Shown here: positions 1 through 8,483 of the stretch, in pieces
Position numbering within the stretch: position 1 is the stretch's first letter
Layout of the letters: the number at the start of each line of letters is the position of its first letter
Assembly: GCF_028610705.1 (NCBI RefSeq)
Contig: NZ_JAQQWT010000010.1
Location: 1-64,000 of the forward strand
DNA from: Halalkalibacter alkalisediminis
GTDB lineage: Bacteria > Bacillota > Bacilli > Bacillales > Bacillaceae_D
DNA: 64,000 nucleotides
Direction of reading: 5' to 3'
Notes under the pieces: model-generated
What the model was told of the DNA's origin: nothing
The model's input: only the letters and a program-made list of their open reading frames with translations
Databases searched by the model: none
Position numbers and translations under genes: made by a program

Positions 1-12
1 GGAGTAGCTCAT
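1..12 (-). CDS. Start of a leftward gene running off the window
   Basis: Only the first four codons (Met-Ser-Tyr-Ser) lie inside the window. They follow a good ribosome-binding site, GGAGG, seven bases before the ATG on the minus strand. The product cannot be named. The call rests only on the RBS-start pair at the edge. Confidence 0.35.
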
Positions 13-192
13 GATAAAACCTCCGTGTAAGGGTTGTGTGGTAACTTCATTTTACACGAAGTATCATGGGCTTTTTTGTGTTTATTTTTAGGTGTCGCAC
101 TTAATATTACAATTCGTCATATGATAAATGATTAAATATCAAAAAGGAAGATCTTATAGAACAACCTTGTAGCCCCTTTTCCACTTTCTCAT

Positions 193-489
193 TTAGAGCA
201 TCAATGCGAAGATAAAGCTAATGATCAGCATTAAGAGCGAGCCCACTAAAAGCGGACTTAGGGAAAGAAGCTTACTTCCACTTTTGGGCACGTGGTTTCC
301 AAGTGTCTTCATAGCAAGATGTGCTTCTGTTGCGGTTCCGCCGGTTGAAATTAACAAAGAAATAGCTCCTATTATGAAAGCTATGTTTACCCACTTTATA
401 TTCATATACCATCCAATTCCATAACTAATAATACTAAGTACAATAACAATAAGGAATGTAGTCCCAAGGAAATGTTTAATCTTGCTCAC
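193..489 (-). CDS. Small three-helix membrane protein, DUF5316-like
   Basis: This 98-residue protein has three hydrophobic segments (about residues 8-27, 34-50 and 73-97) separated by a short hydrophilic loop containing TATEAHLAMKTLG. Size and layout fit the DUF5316 family of small Bacillus membrane proteins, which have no known function; the assignment is from memory of the family. The start is a GTG just after a weak GAGAGAG ribosome-binding site. There is no operon partner. It stands between a partial gene on the left and a ruined yceI on the right. Confidence 0.5.
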   Translation of the reverse strand: MSKIKHFLGTTFLIVIVLSIISYGIGWYMNIKWVNIAFIIGAISLLISTGGTATEAHLAMKTLGNHVPKSGSKLLSLSPLLVGSLLMLIISFIFALML

Positions 490-710
490 CTCTCTCTAAG
501 GACTTATTTTATTAACATTCCTTCCGTATGTAAAGTCTTATCATTGCTATATACTTAAAAACATTAGAAAAGTTTACGGATGGATTAATACTACGCTACC
601 ACTTAAATATCCGCTACAAAGAAAGCAAATTAACTCTTTCAGTTTTTATACAACAAAGAAGAGGTATCCACTTCTGTGATTGAACACCTCCTTCTAAACA
701 TGTGTTCTAT

Positions 711-1222
711 CTACTCTACTACAAACTCAAAATTTGCACTTAATTTACCATCTTTACCGATTAAGACACCGCCTGTTTCCAATGCTGCATTCCATGTTAA
801 TCCATAATCTTCACGACTAATCTTACCTTCTACGTCAAATCCAGCAACCTTGCTGCCGTCCATTGGATTTTTTGAAATTCCGTTAAATTCGACTTGAAAC
901 GTTTCCGTATTCGTTACATCCTCAATCGTAACAAGCGCTGTTCATTCATCGTCTTCTTCAGAAACCTTTTTAATTGATTGACTTTGGATTTTAATGTTTG
1001 GACATTTTTCAAATCGAAGAAATCTGCTGAATGCAAGTGTCCATCACAGTCTTCATTGTTTTATGAATGGATGCGACATCAACTGTGAGATTCACCCCTT
1101 CAAGGATTAGCAATATCTCCTTGGATACCTGCATCAAAATTCTTAAATTCACCTTTACCTTTAGTTTGCTTCACTTGAAAGGCTACACCACTGTGTGCTT
1201 TGTCTAATTTAAATGTTGTCAT
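711..1222 (-). pseudogene. YceI-family protein, frameshifted remnant
   Basis: Reading leftward from an ATG at 1222 gives MTTFKLDKAHSGVAFQVKQ, the typical opening of a YceI-like lipid-binding beta-barrel (about 170-190 residues). The frame breaks after about 40 codons near 1104, where a TGA follows GDIANP, and needs at least two further frame corrections plus an in-frame stop near 946 to continue. The C-terminal part is recognisable (ISREDYGLTWNAALETGG, then GKLSANFEFVVE and a stop at 711). Total length matches an intact YceI gene, so this is decay by small indels rather than truncation. Confidence 0.8.
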
Positions 1223-1369
1223 AATAAGAAACTTCCACCATATTTAATAAATACATTACCATTGAGCTAGGTCCATTAACTTTCACTCGTTTATTTATTC
1301 ACTTTATGTTATTAACTATATTTCGGTGTAATCATTTCATGAATAGTTATTTTCAAAAAAGTTAAAAAC

Positions 1370-1397
1370 AAAAAGCTATGCGCAAGCCGAGCTTTTT
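1370..1397 (-). terminator. Terminator of the cad operon
   Basis: AAAAAGCT and AGCTTTTT flank a 12-base centre immediately downstream of the cadA stop codon. On the minus strand this gives a stem followed by T residues, fitting a rho-independent terminator. Confidence 0.6.
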
Positions 1398-1405
1398 CAC
1401 AAAGT

Positions 1406-3520
1406 TTATTCTTTAATTTTTAATAACCTCAAACTATTAAGAGTTACAAGTAAAGTAGCTCCAATATCAGCAAAGATAGCTAACCAGAGTGTTAACCAAC
1501 CTGGTATAATTAATAAGAGTGCAGCTACCTTTAACACGAGGGAAAAAGTAATATTTTGTTTAATAATATTTAATGTTGTTCTACTTAATTTGATTGTATA
1601 AGGGAGCTTATTTAATTGATCAGACATTAAAGCGATATCGGCTGTTTCAAGAGCTGTATCAGTCCCCGCTCCCCCCATTGCGACACCCACATTAGCAGCT
1701 GCAAGTGCCGGAGCATCATTCACCCCGTCCCCTACCATCGCTACATGTTGATACTGGTTTCGCAATTCCTTAATATAGACTAACTTTTCCTCTGGCATTA
1801 AGTTCGCTTTTGTTTCTGAAACTCCCATTTTTATTGCAATGCTATTAGCCGTTTTCTCATTATCTCCTGTTAACATAATGGTTTTTTGAATACCCAAATC
1901 CTGTAGTTTTTTCATCATATTTAATGAAGATTCTCTGATTTCATCCGCAACAGCAAATATAGCAAGAAGCTGTGTGTTCGTCCCTAGTAAGATAACGGTC
2001 TTTCCTTGTTCTTGAAGAACATTAATTTCAGACCTCGTTTTCTCTGTAAGAGGAATGTCCATTTCATCAAATAAAACTGGACTACCTGCAACATACAAGA
2101 TGCCTTCAATATTTCCTTTTATCCCTTTGCCTGTTACTGAATGAAACTCTTCAATCTGAACATCCTCTATGAAAATTCTTTCTTCGTTAGCTTTTCTAAG
2201 GAAGGCAGATGCTAATGGATGTTGGGACCCTTTTTCAAGAGCAGCAATCATTTTCAAAGATTCGGAGTCTTTATTTTGTAGAGAGATCATATCAGTAACT
2301 ACTGGTTTTCCTCTCGTTAACGTGCCTGTTTTATCAAAGGCGACCACTTTGAGTGAACCAGCCTCTTCTAGATGAATACCACCTTTAATTAAGACACCAT
2401 TTCTAGCAGCATTACCAATAGCCGTGACAATCGCAACAGGAGTGGAAATGACTAACGCACATGGACAGCCTACTACCAATACTGCAAGACCTCTGTAAAT
2501 CCACTCACTCCACACTCCTCCAAAGAAAAGCGGTGGAATTAATACTAATAACAAAGAGAATACAATAATTCCTGGAGTGTAGTACTTAGCAAACCGGTCA
2601 ACAAATTGTTGAGATGGGGATTTTTCTGCTTGAGCCTCTTCAACCAAATGAATAATTTTTGATAAGGTCGTATCTTCTACTTTTTTCGTCACCTTAACTT
2701 CAAGTAACCCTTCCTCATTTAGCGTTCCGGCATATACTTCATCTTTTGGCTCTTTAAAAACAGGTAAAGACTCCCCAGTGATTGATGCTTGATTAAGCGT
2801 AGAGGAACCTTTTACAACGACTCCATCCATCGCTAATTTTTGTCCTGGTTTAACAATCATTATGTCATTTATCTTAATGTCGTCTACATGAACTAAGCTT
2901 TCTATCTGATTACGACGAATCCAAGCTTCTTTCGGAGCAAGATCCATTAATGAATGAATGGACTGACGGGCTTTATCCATCGAATAACGTTCTAATGCTT
3001 CGCTTACCGCAAACAAAATAACTACAGTTGCGCCTTCTCCCCATTCTCCTATAGCGGCTGCTCCAAAAATCGCGACGGTCATTAATGTAGCCATATCAAA
3101 TCTCAAACGAATTAAATTTCTTAATCCGTTCATAAAAAGGGAATAGCCTCCAATCACAATCGTTAAAGCGTAGCCAATGGTTGGGATTATATGACCTTCA
3201 CCAAACTGTAATCGAAGAAATAAACTTACCATTAGAATGATCGCTGCAACGTAGACTTTAAGGTTTTGCTTTTGTTTCCAGAAAGATTCTACGACTGCTC
3301 TTTGCTCACGCTCATCTCGTAGTTTCAAATTTTCAAAGGCCCCCGCTTTTTCAAGTTGATCAATCGTCACCTTTCCATTAACCATAATTTTAGAAGCACC
3401 GAAATTTACCTTCGCTTCTGTTACCCCATCAATTTCTTGCACATTTTTTTCGAATTTCGCAGCACAGTTCGCACATGTAAAGCCTTGTACACGATATGAG
3501 TTCATTTCTTGATTAGACAT
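1406..3520 (-). CDS. cadA: Cd/Zn/Pb-exporting P1B-type ATPase
   Basis: This 704-residue heavy-metal efflux ATPase uses ATP to export Cd2+, Zn2+ or Pb2+ across the cytoplasmic membrane. One N-terminal HMA metal-binding domain carries the CANC motif (Cys16 and Cys19). Transmembrane segments include the Cys-Pro-Cys ion site (CPC, residues 352-354). The phosphorylation motif DKTGTLT follows (Asp396), then MLTGDN and [10 protein letters not shown] in the P domain. CPC with a CxxC HMA and a CadC partner favour Cd/Zn over copper. The start overlaps the cadC stop by 8 bp and has its own GAGGTG site inside cadC, so the two are translationally coupled. Confidence 0.95.
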   Translation of the reverse strand: MSNQEMNSYRVQGFTCANCAAKFEKNVQEIDGVTEAKVNFGASKIMVNGKVTIDQLEKAGAFENLKLRDEREQRAVVESFWKQKQNLKVYVAAIILMVSLFLRLQFGEGHIIPTIGYALTIVIGGYSLFMNGLRNLIRLRFDMATLMTVAIFGAAAIGEWGEGATVVILFAVSEALERYSMDKARQSIHSLMDLAPKEAWIRRNQIESLVHVDDIKINDIMIVKPGQKLAMDGVVVKGSSTLNQASITGESLPVFKEPKDEVYAGTLNEEGLLEVKVTKKVEDTTLSKIIHLVEEAQAEKSPSQQFVDRFAKYYTPGIIVFSLLLVLIPPLFFGGVWSEWIYRGLAVLVVGCPCALVISTPVAIVTAIGNAARNGVLIKGGIHLEEAGSLKVVAFDKTGTLTRGKPVVTDMISLQNKDSESLKMIAALEKGSQHPLASAFLRKANEERIFIEDVQIEEFHSVTGKGIKGNIEGILYVAGSPVLFDEMDIPLTEKTRSEINVLQEQGKTVILLGTNTQLLAIFAVADEIRESSLNMMKKLQDLGIQKTIMLTGDNEKTANSIAIKMGVSETKANLMPEEKLVYIKELRNQYQHVAMVGDGVNDAPALAAANVGVAMGGAGTDTALETADIALMSDQLNKLPYTIKLSRTTLNIIKQNITFSLVLKVAALLLIIPGWLTLWLAIFADIGATLLVTLNSLRLLKIKE

Positions 3521-3881
3521 CTGTCTTCACCTCTTCACTATGTGACAAAGCAATTTTAATCAGCTGATAAATGTGACTATCATCTAATGAATAAAAAGCT
3601 AACTTACCTTCTTTTCTAAACTTCACAATTCCTTGCTTATGCAGTGTTCGTAAATGATGGGAGGCCGTCGCCACAGATGAACCAATAATTGTCGCAATAT
3701 CACATACACACAACTCCGGATCTTCGGATAATGCATAGACAATTTTCGTTCTATTTTCATCCGCAAGTGCCTTAAACATTTTTGCAACACTGCCTAAGTC
3801 CTTGTTGGCCATTTTTTCATGTAAATGATGTACTTTTTTTTCGTCATAGCTATAAATATCGCATTGATCTTTTGAAGTCAT
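3513..3881 (-). CDS. cadC: ArsR/SmtB-family metal-responsive repressor CadC
   Basis: This 122-residue winged-helix repressor controls the cad operon and releases DNA on binding Cd2+, Pb2+ or Zn2+. The alpha-3 metal site ELCVCD (the Cys58/Cys60 pair of staphylococcal CadC) is present, as are Cys7 in the N-terminal arm and the recognition helix [10 protein letters not shown]. The residue aligned with staphylococcal Cys11 is Ser here. That residue contributes to the thiolate site, but published mutagenesis did not find it essential for sensing. The ATG follows an AGAGGTG site, and cadA starts before this gene ends. Two operator palindromes lie immediately upstream. Confidence 0.93.
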   Translation of the reverse strand: MTSKDQCDIYSYDEKKVHHLHEKMANKDLGSVAKMFKALADENRTKIVYALSEDPELCVCDIATIIGSSVATASHHLRTLHKQGIVKFRKEGKLAFYSLDDSHIYQLIKIALSHSEEVKTDV

Positions 3882-3895
3882 CTTGTCACCTCTTT

Positions 3896-3960
3896 ATTCA
3901 AATGTCCATTTGAATATATTATAATCCTATATCCTTTTATATTCAAATGTATATCTGAAT
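3896..3960 (-). promoter_or_regulatory. cad promoter flanked by two CadC operators
   Basis: Two 20-bp inverted repeats, ATTCAAATGTCCATTTGAAT (3896-3915) and ATTCAAATGTATATCTGAAT (3941-3960), resemble the cad operator of pI258. Between and within them on the minus strand lies a near-consensus sigma-A promoter: TTGAAT (3946-3941), a 17-bp spacer and TATAAT (3923-3918). The -35 box lies inside one operator and the -10 abuts the other, so bound CadC would block RNA polymerase directly. Confidence 0.85.
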
Positions 3961-4025
3961 GTGATTCGTGCAAAATTCAATTTATGAAAACTTACGCACC
4001 AACTCCCGACAAAAGCGCGAAAAAA

Positions 4026-4052
4026 GCTAATGATAATCATTAGCTTTAAAAA
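4026..4052 (-). terminator. Hairpin downstream of the nucleotidyltransferase remnant
   Basis: AAAGCTAATGA and TCATTAGCTTT pair perfectly around TAA. The core TGATAATCATTA also resembles half of a Fur box, but the position downstream of the leftward gene and the long symmetric stem favour a terminator. Confidence 0.5.
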
Positions 4053-4176
4053 CTACTTTTTTGTAAGTCTAATAGTAAAGTGAATCTACATAGAGTTAAA
4101 ATTCATCACACTCTCGAAGAGTTCTACCTTTGATTTGACTTAGAATATTATTTTCGTATGCTTTATTGATTATCTC

Positions 4177-4759
4177 TCAAGATGAAGGAAAATAAATTTT
4201 AAGCTTCCTCCAACTTGATTTCCAATCTTTTTTTGTTACTCGGCTTTCATAGATTCGTCATCTCTTCTTTATTCAAGTATGGAGGTGTGGGCTTCACATC
4301 TAAATGAATGGCATCATGAAGTCCCCATGGAGTTGTTAGCTTCAATAAACCATCCTCCCCTAACTTGACACCTAGAGCTGTTGCCGTTTCTGGGAAGTGT
4401 GCTATCCCATCAGTTGAAGATGAATATGGTGGCAGCTTATTTATTACATGCATTCTAGCCTGATTTTTTACTGACCATGGAATAGTAGGCATGAGGGAAT
4501 GAAGCTTTTTTTCAAATTCTTTTTCTGTCTTTTCTTTCTGATCGCTTAGGTCAAAATATATAACGTCGATATCTTTAATAGGTGTTCTTTTCCTATAGTC
4601 GTGTAGAACATCCCATATTTTTGAACGTACAAACCCTGCACATATCCACCAATCAGGTAAATCCAAGGTTTTTACCGCTCTCAAAATATTCATCATCCAT
4701 TCATCTTCAGCAATGGTCTGCATGAGATCTTCTTCATTTTCAATCCGCATCTTTATCAC
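4177..4759 (-). pseudogene. Nucleotidyltransferase-family protein (DUF925-like), C-terminus frameshifted
   Basis: The intact frame (4247-4759, 170 residues) shows the family signatures WWICAGFVRSKIWD, IKDIDVIYFD and LTTPWGLHDAIHLDVKPTP, typical of COG3575/DUF925 putative nucleotidyltransferases. It stops at EEMTNL, but a one-base shift continues as YESRVTKKDWKSSWRKLK before a stop at 4177. That continuation resembles the normal family C-terminus (R-x-x-KK-x-W-x-x-x-W-x-KL) and restores a normal length of about 193 residues. One indel near 4250 therefore separates the last 24 residues. It could be a recent mutation or a sequencing error. The catalytic region is intact, so a shortened product is possible. 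Confidence 0.75.
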
Positions 4760-4885
4760 AACTTTCTTTAGTAATTATTAGTAAATAGAAACATAGACCC
4801 ACCGTTATAATTTCGATTACATTTAAGATTGATGTGATCACCTAATATCACATATTAAAACACAATTCCTAAATATCTGTATCGA

Positions 4886-4955
4886 ATAATGGCCTAATTA
4901 AAATAGGACCAACATATTTATTACAACCAAACCTTTTTAATTAGGAGGCCATTAT
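4886..4955 (+). promoter_or_regulatory. Inverted repeat covering the RBS and start of the molybdoenzyme gene
   Basis: ATAATGGCC-TAATTAAAA at 4886-4903 is complementary to TTTTAATTAGGAGGCCATTAT (4935-4955), with only three unpaired bases in the right arm. The right arm contains the AGGAGG site and the first bases of the ATG at 4954. In mRNA the pairing would bury the ribosome-binding site behind a loop of about 31 bases. Such a structure could regulate translation; no known riboswitch class is recognised. Confidence 0.55.
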
Positions 4956-6024
4956 GACTGATTCTCAAAATCCGCTTTCTAAGCCACACTTAACAACACG
5001 TCGTGTGCATCCAGAAAATCAAGAAACTCCCATTCACTTTATAGAAACTGACGAAATCAGCCATCACTTATTTTTTAAACGAAATCATTTCTCTTATCCC
5101 ACTCTACCTCATTCTGACTACCGTTTAGCTATACAGGGTTTTGTAGAAACACCCAGACTTCTTTCACTGCAAGACCTCGCCCGGTTACCACCTCAGACTG
5201 CTAAAGTAGTTCTTGAATGCGCTGGAGATAAACGTAGTTTATTTGAACCTAAAGTCTTTGGCGAACAATGGGATAAAGGCGCGATTAGCCAAGGGCATTG
5301 GAAAGGTGTTTCGTTACGAACAATCCTTGAATTCGCCGGAATAAGAAAAGGAGCAAAAGAAGTTGTAGTGGAAGGATATGATTATGGAGAAAGGCCTGAT
5401 TCAGAACATTTCTATAGTTACATGAGGAGTTTACCAATTGAGAAAGCCCTTCATCCAGACACCCTTATTGCATATGAGTATAATAATCAACCCCTTCCAT
5501 TTAAACACGGTTATCCACTAAGATTAATCGTTCCCCAGTGGTATGCGATGGCTTCCGTGAAATGGATTAAACAAATTACCGTAATAGATTCTACCTTTAT
5601 AGGACCCTATCAATCGAATGACTATGTTTATTTTCCACATAAAGAACATAACGAAGGCGCTAAACCCGTCACAAATATAAATGTTAATTCCACCATACAA
5701 ACACCCTTAAATTTAGATATATTAAGCACCGGAACTCATGTCATTAAAGGGATTGCATGGACAGGTAAAGGGCATATCACCAATATAGAAATCAGTACAG
5801 ATCATGGGCAAACATGGTCAAAAGCGATATTTAAAAAACAAGAAAAACCTGATTATGGTTGGGTTTCTTGGTCATTTATATGGACTATATTAGAAGAAGG
5901 CGAATTTACCATTATGTCAAAAGCAACAGATTCATATTATCAAGTTCAGCCAGTAACGCCCTTTTGGAATAGAAAAGGGTATGGATATAATGCAGTAGAT
6001 CAAATCAAGGTTAAGATCGAATAG
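4954..6024 (+). CDS. Sulfite-oxidase-family molybdopterin oxidoreductase
   Basis: This 356-residue protein has the sulfite oxidase fold. An N-terminal molybdopterin-binding domain (about residues 30-215) contains VVLECAGDKRS, whose Cys is the expected molybdenum ligand, and GYPLRLIVPQWYAMASVKW. A C-terminal Ig-like dimerisation domain (about 230-356) contains VIKGIAWTGKGHITNIEIS. There is no Tat or Sec signal peptide and no heme domain, so it is predicted to be cytoplasmic and to need an external redox partner. The substrate (sulfite or another oxyanion or sulfoxide) cannot be read from sequence. The ATG follows a perfect AGGAGG, which an upstream inverted repeat could sequester. It has no operon partner. 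Confidence 0.88.
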   Translation: MTDSQNPLSKPHLTTRRVHPENQETPIHFIETDEISHHLFFKRNHFSYPTLPHSDYRLAIQGFVETPRLLSLQDLARLPPQTAKVVLECAGDKRSLFEPKVFGEQWDKGAISQGHWKGVSLRTILEFAGIRKGAKEVVVEGYDYGERPDSEHFYSYMRSLPIEKALHPDTLIAYEYNNQPLPFKHGYPLRLIVPQWYAMASVKWIKQITVIDSTFIGPYQSNDYVYFPHKEHNEGAKPVTNINVNSTIQTPLNLDILSTGTHVIKGIAWTGKGHITNIEISTDHGQTWSKAIFKKQEKPDYGWVSWSFIWTILEEGEFTIMSKATDSYYQVQPVTPFWNRKGYGYNAVDQIKVKIE

Positions 6025-6318
6025 ATAAATATATCACTTTTAGGCAAACGGTTTTATTAATCGAAAAAAGAGAACAAACCCCTAACAAAAATGACAACCA
6101 GGCGTCAATGTTCTCTCATTATAGGTCAAAGAAACTGAGAATCTAATAAAAGGGGTCTTTACATTAGATTAAAAATTGTTAAGTCTACTTTTTATATGAA
6201 ATATTGGACGCCTGTCAAAAAAATGTACGAAAAACCTTACATGTACACTTTGCCTAACACTCGCTATCAGCATATTAAAATGATTAAAGGTTAAGGTTAT
6301 TTCGAATTAAAAAGGCAA

Positions 6319-6359
6319 AAATAATTCTCGTAAATACAGTGTATTTACGAGAATTATTT
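6319..6359. repeat. Perfect palindrome with 19-bp arms
   Basis: The arm AAATAATTCTCGTAAATAC is exactly repeated in inverse orientation around the three bases AGT. It is AT-rich with a central CGTAAATAC/GTATTTACG block and no T-tract unique to one side. It could act as a bidirectional terminator between the rightward molybdoenzyme and the leftward remnant, or as a protein-binding site. Confidence 0.7.
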
Positions 6360-6469
6360 CTATTCCAGCATCGTATAATGACCCCATTTTATAAGTTCAC
6401 GACGAAGAACCTGTACGACTAAAAGTTCATTTGAACATACTATCAAATACTTTTGTTAGCCTTCCACTG

Positions 6470-6800
6470 CTATTTCAACACCTTAACAAACACCAAACAT
6501 ATATCATCGTCATGATCAGTTTGCGCGTGAATAAGCTCTTAAAATAAGCAATCGTTGGCTGCATTCGATTTTGACTCTTATGATATTCTTCTATCAATGT
6601 TTCAATTGATTATTGTCAGTAAGCCCATCTGTATATAATAAAAATTCATTTAGCTCTTCAAAACGGATCACCCCTGACGTGTTTTTGAGTTTCTTAAAAA
6701 TTCCTAATGGAATGAAACACTATACCAGGAGAATGTCCCGCGTTCATATAGTCGATTATTTTCGTTCAGGTCAATTAATGGATAAATTCTAGTTACAAAC
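6470..6800 (-). pseudogene. SpoIIE/RsbU-type PP2C phosphatase, C-terminal remnant
   Basis: On the minus strand three PP2C motifs can be read in different frames: IDYMNAGHSPG (the NAGHxP motif), EELNEFLLYTDGLTDNN (the LLxTDGLTE motif with its metal-binding Asp) and DHDDDICLVFVKV (the C-terminal DD-I/T-LVVVK strand). At least two frameshifts separate them, and no upstream sensor or N-terminal half is visible. These proteins dephosphorylate anti-anti-sigma factors in partner-switching pathways; this copy cannot be functional. Confidence 0.7.
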
Positions 6801-6889
6801 GCCCTTATTCAGATTTATCAATTGAATAAAATAGCATAAAAAACGTTTGCGTATCATACACAAACGTTTATCTATTATATAGTTTCATA

Positions 6890-7273
6890 CTACTTATTAG
6901 ATTTGTTCTTCAATAAGCTTACTACCCGTTTAGACATTTCCTCATCATTTTCCGATAGTTTATTGACCTCAAGTGGCGAAATATCTCTTACCTCATCATC
7001 AGATTGGACGGAAAGAATTTGCAGATAGAATGGCTTTGTTCTTCGATCTCCCCTAAGATACCCTTTAAGAATATTCATTTTACTTATCGTACCAGTAACT
7101 TTACCGTCATATTCCCACTTAATCTTATTCTCATAAATCAGGTCCATTTTTTCCTTCAATGCTAACATCTCTGATACGACTTCTTGAGGAGTGTTAAACC
7201 AATGGTCCGTTCTTTTTAACATTTTCTTTTTAAAGCCATCTCCTGCTTTTGCTTGATAAGATAATCCTGTCAT
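6890..7273 (-). CDS. Hypothetical protein, about 127 residues
   Basis: This soluble, charged protein has no signal peptide or membrane segment, and I recognise no family. The ATG at 7273 (protein starting MTGLSYQAKAG) is preferred because AGGAAGG stands eight bases before it. A longer reading from a TTG at 7324 lacks a ribosome-binding site. The central part (EYDGKVTGTISKMNILKGYLRGDRRTK split by a probable turn) is rich in beta-prone residues, and the C-terminus is acidic then basic. It stands alone, facing the small gene at 7531. Confidence 0.6.
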   Translation of the reverse strand: MTGLSYQAKAGDGFKKKMLKRTDHWFNTPQEVVSEMLALKEKMDLIYENKIKWEYDGKVTGTISKMNILKGYLRGDRRTKPFYLQILSVQSDDEVRDISPLEVNKLSENDEEMSKRVVSLLKNKSNK

Positions 7274-7530
7274 TTGGTCATCCTTCCTAGGTTGGTCTCC
7301 CACCTTTTGCAAAAAATTCTGCAATATTAGACCAAGGGAATTGATACCCTTCTTTTAATAGTATACCCCTATTCACCAATAAATACCATCGACTAGACTT
7401 TTCATTTAACTATTAAAACCGTTTTTCCCTTAAAGTATTAAGGATTTCATGAAAGATTCAAAAAAAAAAGGATAACTTCCCCTCATGTATGAGATAATGA
7501 AAAATAGAATACACAAAGGTGGGGAAACAC

Positions 7531-7707
7531 ATGAAAAATAAAAACAAATTTGTTTCTAATCAGAAAGTACGTTTAAAATCGACTGGAGAAACAATTACCA
7601 TTAATAAGTTTAGTTATGTACCCAATATGAAGAGATACTCCTATACATGTATTGAACATCCTAGTACATTTTATTTCGAAGAAGAAATCGAACATTTAGA
7701 TTCTTAA
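7531..7707 (+). CDS. Small hypothetical protein, 58 residues
   Basis: The ATG at 7531 follows AAAGGTGGGG, so translation begins MKNKNKFVSNQKVRLKS. The alternative GTG 12 bases upstream overlaps the ribosome-binding site. The protein is basic at the N-terminus and acidic at the C-terminus (FYFEEEIEHLDS), with alternating beta-type residues that could form a small SH3-like barrel; this is only an impression. A hairpin terminator follows directly. Confidence 0.6.
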   Translation: MKNKNKFVSNQKVRLKSTGETITINKFSYVPNMKRYSYTCIEHPSTFYFEEEIEHLDS

Positions 7708-7733
7708 AAATGTTTCCTTTTCAAACATTTTTT
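7706..7733 (+). terminator. Terminator after the 58-residue gene
   Basis: AAAAATGTTT and AAACATTTTT pair around a short CCTTTTC loop immediately after the stop codon, followed by T residues. Confidence 0.6.
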
Positions 7734-7904
7734 ACTAAATCTCTTGCTATTATGTTCGCAGGCTGTTATCATTAAGTTAATTATTTTTGTTCGGTAAAAC
7801 TGATAGAGTAAAGACTTTCTTAAACAAGTGGTTTTGTCTTGATGGATTACAAATCGACAAGGATAGTAATAATTTTGTGGATAATCCACGTTGGAGGCAA
7901 TATC

Positions 7905-8102
7905 ATGACTGAAGGTAAAGTAAAATGGTTTAATGCAGAAAAAGGTTTCGGTTTCATTGAAGTAGAAGGTAGCGACGATGTATTCGTTCACTTCTCTGCA
8001 ATTCAAGGTGAAGGTTTCAAATCACTTGAAGAAGGACAAACTGTAACGTTCGAAATCGAACAAGGTGCTCGTGGACCACAAGCTGCTAACGTTCAAAAGT
8101 AA
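7905..8102 (+). CDS. csp: Cold-shock protein (CspA/CspB family)
   Basis: This 65-residue OB-fold RNA/ssDNA chaperone carries both RNP motifs, KGFGFIE and VFVHFSAI, with the usual aromatic patch ([12 protein letters not shown]). It acts in the cytoplasm as an mRNA chaperone during cold shock and growth. The ATG at 7905 has a TTGGAGGC site; the longer in-frame extension to 7839 is leader sequence. A leader of well over 100 bases upstream is typical of csp mRNAs. A terminator follows. Confidence 0.95.
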   Translation: MTEGKVKWFNAEKGFGFIEVEGSDDVFVHFSAIQGEGFKSLEEGQTVTFEIEQGARGPQAANVQK

Positions 8103-8126
8103 TATTGAGAACTTGTTTCTCATGTG

Positions 8127-8156
8127 AAAAGGACTCCTCTAAGGAGTCCTTTTTTA
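8127..8156. terminator. Shared bidirectional terminator (csp and YfhD-like gene)
   Basis: AAAAGGACTCC and GGAGTCCTTTT pair around TCTAA and end in a T-tract. The convergent YfhD-like gene ends inside the right flank, so the hairpin can serve both directions. Confidence 0.85.
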
Positions 8157-8297
8157 TTTGTTCTTCTTTTGTTTTTTCGTTGCGCGGTTATCCGATGCTT
8201 CCATCCGAGCCATCGCTTCTTTATCTTCTGCATCTGCTAGTTCTTCTGAGTATTCTACTTCGTCAAATTTCCCTTTTTGAACATTCTTCTTACCCAT
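8154..8297 (-). CDS. YfhD-family small protein
   Basis: This 47-residue, highly charged protein (starting MGKKNVQKGKFDEVEYSEE) has the ELADAEDKEAMARMEASDNRA stretch, split here as ELADAEDKEAM then ARMEASDNRA, that characterises the YfhD family of small Bacillus proteins. Its role is unknown; it is often listed with sporulation genes. The start has AGGGGGA eight bases upstream. It ends in the csp terminator. Confidence 0.7.
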   Translation of the reverse strand: MGKKNVQKGKFDEVEYSEELADAEDKEAMARMEASDNRATKKQKKNK

Positions 8298-8483
8298 CAA
8301 GTACATCCCCCTAAAATACAGATCAATTACGATAAAGTAAGTGCCCTTATCTAAACGTAGTTTGATCTTTACACTAGCAAATATGTGTTGAAAAATTTGG
8401 GGCGACTTCTTTAATGAAAAAAGGAATAGGATCCTTGCCTTTGATTAAAATAAGACCATCCTCTTAAAAGGGACGAGATTACT

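Larger units (their letters stand above)
6025..6889. other. Gene-poor interval with remnants
   Basis: This interval contains a short open stretch on the plus strand ending near 6293 (reading KYWTPVKKMYEKPYMYTLP), which I do not recognise and which has no start or upstream continuity. It also holds a perfect palindrome at 6319-6359 and a decayed SpoIIE-type phosphatase on the minus strand (6470-6800). Nothing else is supported. Confidence 0.5.

Noticed and set aside
4026-4052. Fur-box-like core TGATAATCATTA
   Set aside because: The sequence is a long perfect hairpin downstream of a leftward gene with no promoter nearby; a terminator explains it better.
6198-6294. Short plus-strand frame reading KYWTPVKKMYEKPYMYTLP
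   Set aside because: No upstream coding continuity or start signal; not recognised, too short to support as a gene.
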